This document shows, one piece after another, positions 56,417 to 63,172 of a stretch of DNA of 64,000 nucleotides. The stretch is from Nonomuraea spiralis. GTDB lineage: Bacteria; Actinomycetota; Actinomycetes; Streptosporangiales; Streptosporangiaceae. The position numbers and the translations under genes are program-made. Position 1 is the stretch's first letter. Every line of letters starts with the position of its first letter. The stretch lies in assembly GCF_014648435.1 (NCBI RefSeq), contig NZ_BMRC01000031.1, positions 1 to 64,000 of the forward strand, given 5' to 3'. The notes beneath the pieces were generated by a model that was given only the letters and a program-made list of their open reading frames with translations, did not search any database and was not told the origin of the DNA.

Positions 56417-57019
56417 CTAGGCGCTGATCAGCTCCGCGACCGTCAGGTCACGGAAGGCCGTCGTGGACAGATCACGCGACGGCCGCTGGAACAGGGCCCC
56501 GGACGAGCGGTGCGGCAGGTCCACGGTGCGGACGTGCCGGAAGCCGCGGGTGCGGTAGTACTCCTGCAGCCGCGGGTTGGCCTTGGCGCAGTCGAGCCGG
56601 AGCCAGGGCAGCCCGGAGGCGTGGGCCGCGGTGCAGGCCCAGTCGAGGAGCGCGTCGCCGAGTCCGCTGCCGGACCAGGGCCGGGCCACGGCCAGCTTGT
56701 GGACGTAGAGCGCGGCGCCCGGGTTGTCGGCGGGCGTCCAGAACTCGGGGTCGGCGTTGTCGTCGAGGGCGATCGTGGCCACGGGCGGGGCCTGGACGTC
56801 GGGGTCGAGATAGCGGAGCTCGTCGTCGAGCAGGTACAGGACCCGCTCCTCGATGAGCGGCTCGATCCGCTCGGGGCCGAATCCCTGCCGCGGCCACTGC
56901 CGCACTCCCTGCGTGTAGAGCCACTCGGCGGTGTCCGCGAGAAGCCTGAGTACGCCGGGAAGGTCCGCGGCCTCCGCGCGCCGGAGTGCGAGCGGGTGAA
57001 GGAGGGTGTTTGTGTGCAT
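56417..57019 (-). CDS. GNAT-family N-acetyltransferase
   Basis: The 200-residue enzyme has LRRAEAADLPGVLRLLADTAEW, motif A LYVHKLAVARPWSGSGLGDALL and motif B LDCAKANPRLQEYYRTRGFRHV, all typical of GNAT enzymes. The substrate is unknown. ATG 57019 (GAAGG about nine bases upstream, TATTAT adjacent) fits the family start better than the upstream in-frame GTG/ATG codons. Confidence 0.85.
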   Translation of the reverse strand: MHTNTLLHPLALRRAEAADLPGVLRLLADTAEWLYTQGVRQWPRQGFGPERIEPLIEERVLYLLDDELRYLDPDVQAPPVATIALDDNADPEFWTPADNPGAALYVHKLAVARPWSGSGLGDALLDWACTAAHASGLPWLRLDCAKANPRLQEYYRTRGFRHVRTVDLPHRSSGALFQRPSRDLSTTAFRDLTVAELISA

Positions 57020-57131
57020 AATACAGCCCTTCGATGCGTAGGGTGCCCATGCCAACACTCAGCGTGATGACGCAATGTCGCGCAGGGGCGTAATGGGTCC
57101 TCAACCCGATATATATGGATAAATGGCGATT

Positions 57132-57156
57132 TAGGGGAGTATGCACGACTCCCCTA
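57132..57156. terminator. Perfect inverted repeat TAGGGGAGT-N7-ACTCCCCTA
   Basis: Nine-base arms (57132-57140 and 57148-57156) flank a seven-base loop between the GntR stop (57219) and the GNAT start (57019). It can act as terminator for the GntR transcript or as an operator. AT-rich ATATATAT (about 57107-57114) lies just upstream. Confidence 0.55.
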
Positions 57157-57218
57157 GGCCAGCGAGGCGGCTTTCTCGCTGCGCCCGGCCGGCGGGATCA
57201 CCCCTTCAACCGAGCCCG

Positions 57219-57971
57219 TCAGCGGCGACGATCGAGCTCGTATCTGATCAGATGTTTGTCGGCGGGCAGCACCGACACAGCGACACGCACTGGCATGTCG
57301 GCCCCGTCGTATCCGACTCGGACGTACACCATGACTGGTGTGCCGAGTTCGAGCTGGAGACGCTCGGCCTCCTCCTGGTTGGGCATGCGGGCCCAGATGT
57401 CGTCCACGACGCGTATCTGCGCGTGGCCCAGTTCTTCCAGAACCCGGTTCGCCCCTCGCGCGATGTCTCCGGGCCTGGCGATCTCGGAATCGGCTACCAG
57501 ATCACGGGGAAAGTAGGAGTCATTGGTGTTGTACGGCTGGCCGTCCACGAACCGCAGGCGGCGACGTACGACCGCCAGCTCTCCATCCGCCAACTCCAGC
57601 CTGCTGGCGATCTCCTCGACGGGAGAAACCGTCAGAACTTCAATGTACTGGCTCGGAGCCCGGCCTTCCTGCGCAACGGCGTAGGCGAAGGCCTCCTTCA
57701 GTTCCCCGGTGGGTTGCGGCTCCAGCTCGCGCTGCGGGTAGATCAGCAGCGGTCTGCGGTCCCGGACCACCGTTCCGCGCCGCGGCGTGCGCGTGACCAG
57801 CCCCTCGTTCACGAGTTCCCCGAGAGCCAGCCTGACGGTGTTCCTGCTCACCCCGTGGTCTTCCATGAGCTGTGCCTCGGTCGGCAGCTGCGCCCCGGGG
57901 CCGAGAACACCCGAGTAGATGGCTCGACGCAACTCCGAAGCCACCTGCTGATACAGCACCGACCTTGCCAC
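57219..57971 (-). CDS. GntR/UTRA (HutC-type) transcriptional regulator
   Basis: The 250-residue protein has a GntR winged helix (about 3-70; LYQQVASELRRAIYSG, PTEAQLMEDHGVSRNTVRLAL, TPRRGTVV) and a UTRA ligand domain (about 95-245; YIEVLTVSPVEEIASRLEL, NTNDSYFPRDLV, LQLELGTPVMVYVRVGYD). GTG 57971 is preferred over 57977 because AAAAGGG is six bases upstream of it. It is divergent from a small hypothetical gene, its likely target, and TTGTTCCAACAA lies just upstream of its start. Confidence 0.88.
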   Translation of the reverse strand: MARSVLYQQVASELRRAIYSGVLGPGAQLPTEAQLMEDHGVSRNTVRLALGELVNEGLVTRTPRRGTVVRDRRPLLIYPQRELEPQPTGELKEAFAYAVAQEGRAPSQYIEVLTVSPVEEIASRLELADGELAVVRRRLRFVDGQPYNTNDSYFPRDLVADSEIARPGDIARGANRVLEELGHAQIRVVDDIWARMPNQEEAERLQLELGTPVMVYVRVGYDGADMPVRVAVSVLPADKHLIRYELDRRR

Positions 57972-57982
57972 TTTCACCCCTT

Positions 57983-58074
57983 TTGTTCCAACAATTTAGA
58001 CGATCTGGTTCTAGCAGGCCACAACCCCTTGACCGAAGCCCCTCGACCGGCCCATCATCCATTCGTTGGTACAA
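57983..58074. promoter_or_regulatory. Two TTGTWCCAAC sites in the GntR divergent region
   Basis: TTGTT-CC-AACAA (57983-57994) is a five-base inverted repeat, and GTTGGTACAA (58065-58074) is the same motif in reverse (TTGTACCAAC, nine of ten bases identical to TTGTTCCAAC). One is next to the GntR start and one about 35 bases before the divergent gene. They are candidate GntR operators. Confidence 0.45.
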
Positions 58075-58108
58075 ATCCATCTAAAGGCCGGTGAGGGGGT
58101 GGAGGCCA

Positions 58109-58432
58109 ATGTCGCCGGTCCGCACGGACACGCCGTTCCTGCCCTGGCGGGACCCTCGCGAAGCAACACGTTTACTGCGTTACGTGTTGCCTTGCCGGCG
58201 GTCCACCCACACGTACCAGAGCAGTGGCGGTGGAATGCCCGTGCTCTCGGTGTCGACTGAACTGACCGTGTGGTGCAAAGACGGATCCTTTGTCTGGAAC
58301 GAGGAGGGTGGCGCCCCCGTCACGCACCCCATTGATGACCCTGTCGGTTCAGCCCGACGCATCGCCGCACGTCGCCGGCGGCACGTGCCTTCGCACACCC
58401 CCACCGACTCCGTGCGCGAACCCGCGGCCTAG
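58109..58432 (+). CDS. Small conserved-type hypothetical protein
   Basis: The 107-residue protein has a variable N-terminus and a core of PVLSVSTELTVWCKDGSFVWNE followed by THPIDDPVGSARRIAARRRRH. The pattern LTVWC..G.F.W..... HP..DP..AARRIA is familiar from short proteins encoded beside GntR/UTRA genes in Streptosporangiales and Streptomyces. GGAGG is three to four bases before ATG 58109. Function unknown; the pairing suggests control by the divergent GntR regulator. Confidence 0.55.
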   Translation: MSPVRTDTPFLPWRDPREATRLLRYVLPCRRSTHTYQSSGGGMPVLSVSTELTVWCKDGSFVWNEEGGAPVTHPIDDPVGSARRIAARRRRHVPSHTPTDSVREPAA

Positions 58433-58525
58433 GACTCCATCCCTCGCCGGAGTCCTGGCGTCGCCGCTCACGGGGCAGGAAGCGCGTCCTGGCGGGTCCC
58501 CCACGCCCGCCAGGACGCGTCTTCC
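58431..58525. terminator. Two hairpins after the small hypothetical gene
   Basis: AGGACTCC (58431-58438) and GGAGTCCT (58449-58456) form an eight-base stem that overlaps the stop codon. Further on, GGAAG+CGCGTCCTGGCGGG (58478-58496) pairs with CCCGCCAGGACGCG+CTTCC (58506-58525) with a one-base bulge, a 19-base stem. Both can act as terminators. Confidence 0.7.
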
Positions 58526-58805
58526 TCCGAGGGACCTGCTCGCCGCCGTACCGCCCCCGCCGCCGGAGGACTGCGCGCCGTCCGGCTCCGGCCCGGACCC
58601 ACGGCAGGAGTCAGCGGTCGTGACGCCGGGGTCACGTCTGTCGCCGAGTCGCTGCCGCACACGTCTGCCGTCAAGTCCGGGTCGCCTCCAGTGTTGACGC
58701 CTCAGCTTCATCATCAACCCTCGCGACCCAACCTGGGGGCACCTTCCGGAATGGTGGGACTGGTGGGAATTACCGGTACCAATCCACTGCCCGGATGAAG
58801 ATCGA
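58526..58805. other. Gene-free convergent region
   Basis: Together with the hairpins before it, about 370 bases separate the small hypothetical gene from the DUF35 gene. Open frames on both strands show no recognisable product. Confidence 0.4.
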
Positions 58806-59249
58806 TCAGCGGGAGGATGTGCGCTCGGGCGAATGGACATCCAGATCACCGCTCAGGGGCTCCCAGTCGAGCAGGGTCAGCCGGTCGTCGATCCGGGTGC
58901 GGACCCCTCGTACACGCTGGCCGGGCTCGGGCTCGGGGGCCGCGCCGCGCCAGTTCCCGTGCAGCAGGCAGCCGGGGACCGCGTCCAGCCGCACCATCAC
59001 GACGACGTACGGCTCCCGCGCGCCCGGCAGGAACGGCTGGTGGTTGACGATCCAGCTCTCGACCACGCCCTCGGCCGGCACCGGCGTCCAGCGCCAGGAC
59101 TCGCCCCGGCAGGACGGGCAGAAGGCCCGCGACGGGAAGCGCGCGGTCCCGCAGTTGTCGCAGCGCTGCACCGCGAACCCCTCCCGGGCCAGGCGCTCCC
59201 ACCACTCGGCGGAGTCCCGGTCGGGCTCGGGACGGGGACCGTGGGCCAT
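58806..59249 (-). CDS. DUF35 (OB-fold, zinc-ribbon) protein, thiolase partner
   Basis: The 147-residue protein has a rubredoxin-like zinc ribbon (CDNCGTARFPSRAFCPSCRG near residue 30) and an OB-fold (EGVVESWIVNHQPFLPG, YVVVMVRLDAVPGCLL). DUF35 proteins bind acyl-CoA and pair with thiolase-fold enzymes; in steroid degradation ChsH2 DUF35 supports the Ltp2 aldolase. Its ATG is three bases after the thiolase stop, so the two are co-translated. The C-terminus is short of extra domains. Confidence 0.85.
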   Translation of the reverse strand: MAHGPRPEPDRDSAEWWERLAREGFAVQRCDNCGTARFPSRAFCPSCRGESWRWTPVPAEGVVESWIVNHQPFLPGAREPYVVVMVRLDAVPGCLLHGNWRGAAPEPEPGQRVRGVRTRIDDRLTLLDWEPLSGDLDVHSPERTSSR

Positions 59250-59252
59250 GGG

Positions 59253-60434
59253 TCACGACCTTCTGAGGATCAGGGCGGAGGTGGCGGGCAGGATGTAGCC
59301 GGGCTGGGCGGTCGAGAGCGCCACCTCGGCGCCGGGCACCTGCCGCTCCCCCGCCTCACCCCTGAGCTGGGCGACCGCCTCGGCGATGTGGTTGACGCCG
59401 TGCACGTACCCCTCGGACAGGAATCCTCCGTGGGTGTTCACGGGCAGCTCGCCGTCCATGGCCGTGGCCCCCGAGTCCACGTACGGGCCGCCCTCGCCCT
59501 TGGCGCAGAAGCCGTAGTCCTCCAGCTGCACGATGACCGAGTACGTGAAGCAGTCGTAGATCTCGGCCACGTCCACGTCGCGGGGACCGAGGCCGGCCTG
59601 GGCGTACAGGCGCGGGGCCAGGGCCGCGGCCGCGGTCACGGTGGGGTCGGCGGGAGCCGTGCCGGACAGGTGGGACGTGCCGCCGCCCCAGGCCGCCGCG
59701 GAGATCAGGACGGGGTGACGGCGCAGGTCGCGGGCGCGTTCGGCGGTGGTGACGACGACCGCGCAGGCGCCGTCGGTCTCCAGGCAGCAGTCGAGCAGGC
59801 GGAAGGGCTCGGCGATCCACCTGGCGGCCAGGTAGTCGTCCAGCGTGATCGGGGTACGCATGAGCGCCCGCGGGTTCTTGGCCGCGTTGGCGCGCTGGGT
59901 GACCGCCAGCCGGCCGAAGTGCTCCTCCTTGGTGCCGTACCTGAGCATGTGGGCGCGGGCGTACATGGCGTACTGCTGCGGCGGGGCGACGTAACCGTAC
60001 GGGGCCTGGTACTGGACCTCCGGGCTGACCGGGACGCCGCGTCCGGTGCCGCCCATGCGGAACTCGGAGCGGGCGTTTATCGCGCGGTAGCAGACGACGG
60101 TCTCGGCCATCCCCGTGGCCACGGCCAGGGCGGCCTGGCCGACGACGGCGTGCGAGACGCTGCCGCCGCCGAACTGGTCCAGGTGCCAGGCCAGGTCGGG
60201 CAGGCCCAGGGCGGGGGCCACCAGGGAGGGCGGTGCCGAGTCGCCGACGCGGTGGGTGGCCAGGCCGTCCACGGCGTCCGGGGGGAGGCCGGCGTCGTCC
60301 AGGGCGGCCAGGACGGCGCGGCAGGCCAGGGTGAGGGTGCTGACGCCCGAGTTCTTGGTGAAGGGGGTGTAGCCGACTCCCGCGATGGCGGTCACGTCCC
60401 GGAAATCAAGCAAGCGCTTGGGCACGTACGTCAC
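59253..60434 (-). CDS. Thiolase-fold lipid-transfer-type protein (Ltp3/Ltp4-like)
   Basis: The 393-residue protein is a thiolase-superfamily member of the SCP-x/Ltp group: DVTAIAGVGYTPFTKNSG near the start, CRAVLAALDDAGLPPDAVDG, GGGSVSHAVVGQAALAV, VDVAEIYDCFTYSVIVQLED and VNTHGGFLSEGYVHGVNHIAE. Such enzymes cleave or form C-C bonds of acyl-CoAs; Ltp2 is the retro-aldolase of steroid side-chain degradation. GTG 60434 gives the longest plausible product; GTG 60395 would start just before the conserved core and place operator D (60407-60420) upstream of the coding region. Context (DUF35 partner, operators) supports steroid catabolism. Confidence 0.75.
   Translation of the reverse strand: MTYVPKRLLDFRDVTAIAGVGYTPFTKNSGVSTLTLACRAVLAALDDAGLPPDAVDGLATHRVGDSAPPSLVAPALGLPDLAWHLDQFGGGSVSHAVVGQAALAVATGMAETVVCYRAINARSEFRMGGTGRGVPVSPEVQYQAPYGYVAPPQQYAMYARAHMLRYGTKEEHFGRLAVTQRANAAKNPRALMRTPITLDDYLAARWIAEPFRLLDCCLETDGACAVVVTTAERARDLRRHPVLISAAAWGGGTSHLSGTAPADPTVTAAAALAPRLYAQAGLGPRDVDVAEIYDCFTYSVIVQLEDYGFCAKGEGGPYVDSGATAMDGELPVNTHGGFLSEGYVHGVNHIAEAVAQLRGEAGERQVPGAEVALSTAQPGYILPATSALILRRS
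60407..60421. promoter_or_regulatory. Operator D at the start of the thiolase gene
   Basis: CAAGC-AAGC-GCTTG (60407-60420) is identical over 14 bases to the core of site C. It lies in the first codons of the longest thiolase frame, or just upstream if translation starts at 60395. CAAG-CG-CTTG within it matches the published KstR2 core. Confidence 0.65.
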
Positions 60435-60518
60435 GCTAGGCCCTCCCTTTCCCCAAGTCAATCGCCGTACGAACCCGCCCCGGGCCGTCGCGCGGCGATA
60501 CCCCTCACGACGTACGGG

Positions 60519-60564
60519 TTGACACGGTTTTCGGAATGGACCTACTGTCCAAGCAAGCGCTTGG
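60519..60564 (+). promoter_or_regulatory. Promoter with operator C before the flavin reductase gene
   Basis: TTGACA (60519-60524), an 18-base spacer and TACTGT (60543-60548) form a good HrdB-type promoter. CCAAGC-AAGC-GCTTGG (60549-60564) follows directly and must cover the transcription start. AGCAAGCGCTTGGT inside it matches the full KstR2 consensus AnCAAGnnCTTGnT. Confidence 0.75.
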
Positions 60565-60601
60565 TATGATGGGCGCAGTCGGTGACGAGGAGGCGGACCC
60601 C

Positions 60602-61216
60602 ATGAGCACACACGCTGCCCGGCTCATCGCGCCGGACGGCTGTCGCGGCCTTCCGACGCCCCTTCAGCGCAGCAGGACTCGCAACGGAGCCACCATGCCG
60701 ACCGGCCCCTCACAGCCCAGCGGGAACGGCCACCTCGACAGCCGCCGGTTCCGCCAGGTCCTCGGCAGGTTCGCGACCGGCGTCGTGGCGATCACCGCCC
60801 TCGACCCGGCGAACGACCAGCCCTGCGGCCTGGCGGCCAACTCCTTCACCTCGGTCTCGCTCGACCCCCCGCTGGTGGCCTTCTGCGTCGCCCACACCAG
60901 CACGAGCTGGCCCCGGGTGCGCGGCGCGAAGGTCGTCACGGTGAACGTGCTGGCCGAGCACCAGCGATCGGTCTGCGCGCAGATGGCGGCCAAGGGCGGC
61001 GACAAGTTCGCCGGGCTGAGCTGGACCGGCTCCCCCGGCGGCAACCCGGTGCTCGAAGGCGCGCTGGCCTGGCTCGACTGCGTGGTCGAGGCCGAGCACC
61101 CGGCGGGCGACCACGTGATCATCGTGGCCCGGGTGCTGCAGCTCGACACGCACGCCGACGGCGGCCCGCTGGTGTTCTTCCAGGGCGGCTACGGGGGCTT
61201 TGTTGAGCCTGCGTGA
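60602..61216 (+). CDS. Flavin reductase (HpaC/HsaB-like)
   Basis: The 204-residue protein has a flavin-reductase domain: RFRQVLGRFATGVVAITA, GLAANSFTSVSLDPPLVAFC (FMN site), NVLAEHQRSVCAQMAAKG and GDHVIIVARVLQLD. It supplies reduced flavin to a partner monooxygenase; HsaB does this for HsaA in steroid A-ring opening. A monooxygenase partner is not adjacent here, unless the LLM enzyme serves. ATG 60602 follows GAGGAGG; the first about 30 residues are variable and ATG 60694 is a later alternative. It overlaps the next gene by 17 bases. Confidence 0.8.
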   Translation: MSTHAARLIAPDGCRGLPTPLQRSRTRNGATMPTGPSQPSGNGHLDSRRFRQVLGRFATGVVAITALDPANDQPCGLAANSFTSVSLDPPLVAFCVAHTSTSWPRVRGAKVVTVNVLAEHQRSVCAQMAAKGGDKFAGLSWTGSPGGNPVLEGALAWLDCVVEAEHPAGDHVIIVARVLQLDTHADGGPLVFFQGGYGGFVEPA

Positions 61217-62324
61217 GCAGGCCCGCGCCTGGCTGGAGGAGAACCTGTCCGGCGCGTACGCGCGGGCCCGCGGCCTCGGCGGCCCCGGCAGGGAGCACGA
61301 GGGGCACGACCTGCGCGTGGCCTGGGAACGCCACCTCGGCAAGGCGGGCTGGACCTGCCTGAGCTGGCCCGAACGGTACGGCGGCCGCGCCGCCTCCCTC
61401 GACGACCAGGTCGCCTTCTACGAGGAGTACGCCAGGGCCGCCGCCCCGGCCAGGGTCGGCCTCATCGGCGAGGGCCTGATCGGCCCGACCATCCTGGAGT
61501 TCGGCACCGACGAGCAGAAGGAGCGTTTCCTCCCCCCGATCCAGCGCGGCGAGGAACTGTGGTGCCAGGGCTACTCCGAGCCCGAGGCCGGTTCCGACCT
61601 GGCGAACGTCCAGACCAGGGCGCGGCTGGAGGGCGGCGAATGGGTGATCACCGGGCAGAAGGTGTGGACGTCGCTGGCTCACCTCGCCGACTGGTGTTTC
61701 GTCCTGTGCCGTACCGAGGAGGGCTCGCAGCGGCATCGCGGGCTGTCGTACCTGCTGGTGCCCATGCGGCAGCCGGGCGTCACCGTACGTCCGATCCGGC
61801 AGCTCACCGGCACCTCCGAGTTCAACGAGGTGTTCTTCGACGGCGCGCGCACGGCCGCCGGCGCCCTGCTCGGGGCGCCCGGCGACGGCTGGCGGGTGGC
61901 CATGGCCACGCTGGGCCACGAGCGCGGCGCCTCCACGCTCGGCCAGCAGATCGGGTTCCGGCGGGAGCTGGCCGAGGTGATCGCGACCGCCCGGCGCACC
62001 GGGGCGGCGCAGGATCCCGTCCTGCGCGACCGGCTCGTGCGGTCGTGGCTGGAGCTGGAGATCATGCGGCTGAACGCCCTGCGGATGTTGCGCCCGGACC
62101 CGGGCCCGGAGGTGTCGATCGCCAAGCTCTACTGGTCGGAGTGGCACCGGCGGCTCGGCGAGCTGGCCCAGGAGGTGCAGGGAAAGGCCGGCCTGGTGGC
62201 GGACGGCGGCCTGAACGACCTGCAGCGCTTGTATTTGTTCAGCCGGGCGGACACGATCTATGCCGGGTCCAGTGAGATCCAGCGGAACATCATCGCCGAG
62301 CGCACTCTGGGACTTCCCCGCTGA
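61200..62324 (+). CDS. fadE30: Acyl-CoA dehydrogenase, FadE30-like
   Basis: The 374-residue enzyme has GKAGWTCLSWPERYGGRAA, LWCQGYSEPEAGSDLANVQTRA (FAD/substrate site), QKVWTSLAHLADWCFVLCRT and the C-terminal DTIYAGSSEIQRNIIAER. The usual catalytic Glu of Y-E-G is Ala here (YAG), so the base must be elsewhere, as in several steroid ACADs. It dehydrogenates an acyl-CoA, inferred as HIP-CoA or a derivative from the adjacent IpdF-like gene. TTG 61200 is the apparent start, overlapping the flavin reductase. Confidence 0.75.
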   Translation: MLSLREQARAWLEENLSGAYARARGLGGPGREHEGHDLRVAWERHLGKAGWTCLSWPERYGGRAASLDDQVAFYEEYARAAAPARVGLIGEGLIGPTILEFGTDEQKERFLPPIQRGEELWCQGYSEPEAGSDLANVQTRARLEGGEWVITGQKVWTSLAHLADWCFVLCRTEEGSQRHRGLSYLLVPMRQPGVTVRPIRQLTGTSEFNEVFFDGARTAAGALLGAPGDGWRVAMATLGHERGASTLGQQIGFRRELAEVIATARRTGAAQDPVLRDRLVRSWLELEIMRLNALRMLRPDPGPEVSIAKLYWSEWHRRLGELAQEVQGKAGLVADGGLNDLQRLYLFSRADTIYAGSSEIQRNIIAERTLGLPR

Positions 62325-62335
62325 TTGGAGCACGG

Positions 62336-63109
62336 ATGGCACCGCCCTATCCGAGGTCGCACGGTCTGCTCGACGGCAAGGTCACGCTGGTGACCGCCGC
62401 GGCGGGCGCGGGCATCGGCTACGCCACGGCCAGGCGCTGCGCCGAGGAGGGGGCGACGATCGTCCTGTCCGACCGGCACGAGCGCCGCCTGGCCGAAGCG
62501 GCCGACGCCCTGACGGAGCTGACCGGCGTCAAGCCGCTGGCGGTGCCGTGCGACGTGACGTCGGAGCCGCAGGTGCTGGCCCTGTTCGACGCGGTGGTCG
62601 AGGCGCACGGCCGGCTCGACGTGGTGGTCAACAACGCCGGCCTCGGCGGTACGGCCCCGCTGGCCGAGATGACCGACGAGCAGTGGCACGCGGTCCTCGA
62701 CGTCACCCTCAACGGCACCATGCGCTGCACCAGGGCCGCGGTCCGGCACATGATCGGCCAGGGCTCCGGCGTGATCGTGAACAACGCCTCGGTGGTCGGC
62801 TGGCGGGCCCAGCGCGGGCAGGCGCACTACGCGGCGGCCAAGGCCGGGGTGATGGCGTTGACGAGGTGCGTCGCGCTGGAGGTCGCCGAGCACGGCGTAC
62901 GGGTCAACGCGGTCGCGCCGTCACTCGCCGTGCATCCGTTCCTGGCGAAGGTGACGAGCGAGGAGCTGCTCGCGGAGCTGGCCGCCAAGGAGGCGTTCGG
63001 GCGGTCGGCCGAGCCGTGGGAGGTGGCCAACGTGATCGTCTTCCTGGCGAGTGACTACTCTTCGTACATGACGGGGGAAACCGTGTCGGTCTCCTCGCAA
63101 CATCCCTGA
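62336..63109 (+). CDS. ipdF: Short-chain dehydrogenase, IpdF-like (CD-ring hydroxyacyl-CoA reductase)
   Basis: The 257-residue SDR has VTAAAGAGIGYATARRCAEE (cofactor), DVVVNNAGLGG, the catalytic Ser in NNASVVGWRAQ, Y-x-x-x-K in HYAAAKAGVMALTR and the C-terminal EPWEVANVIVFLASDYSSYM. The pattern of GWRAQ...HYAAAKAGVMALTRC, AFGRSAEPWEV and SVS.QHP closely recalls M. tuberculosis Rv3559c (IpdF), which oxidises or reduces 5-OH-HIC-CoA. Its position right after a FadE30-like gene mirrors Rv3560c-Rv3559c. Similarity is judged from memory. Confidence 0.75.
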   Translation: MAPPYPRSHGLLDGKVTLVTAAAGAGIGYATARRCAEEGATIVLSDRHERRLAEAADALTELTGVKPLAVPCDVTSEPQVLALFDAVVEAHGRLDVVVNNAGLGGTAPLAEMTDEQWHAVLDVTLNGTMRCTRAAVRHMIGQGSGVIVNNASVVGWRAQRGQAHYAAAKAGVMALTRCVALEVAEHGVRVNAVAPSLAVHPFLAKVTSEELLAELAAKEAFGRSAEPWEVANVIVFLASDYSSYMTGETVSVSSQHP

Positions 63110-63172
63110 CCTGGCCCTGTCAGGGGAAGTTCGGGGTAGGCGAGCGGGTCGGCGGGGCGCTACGGTCCGCGT

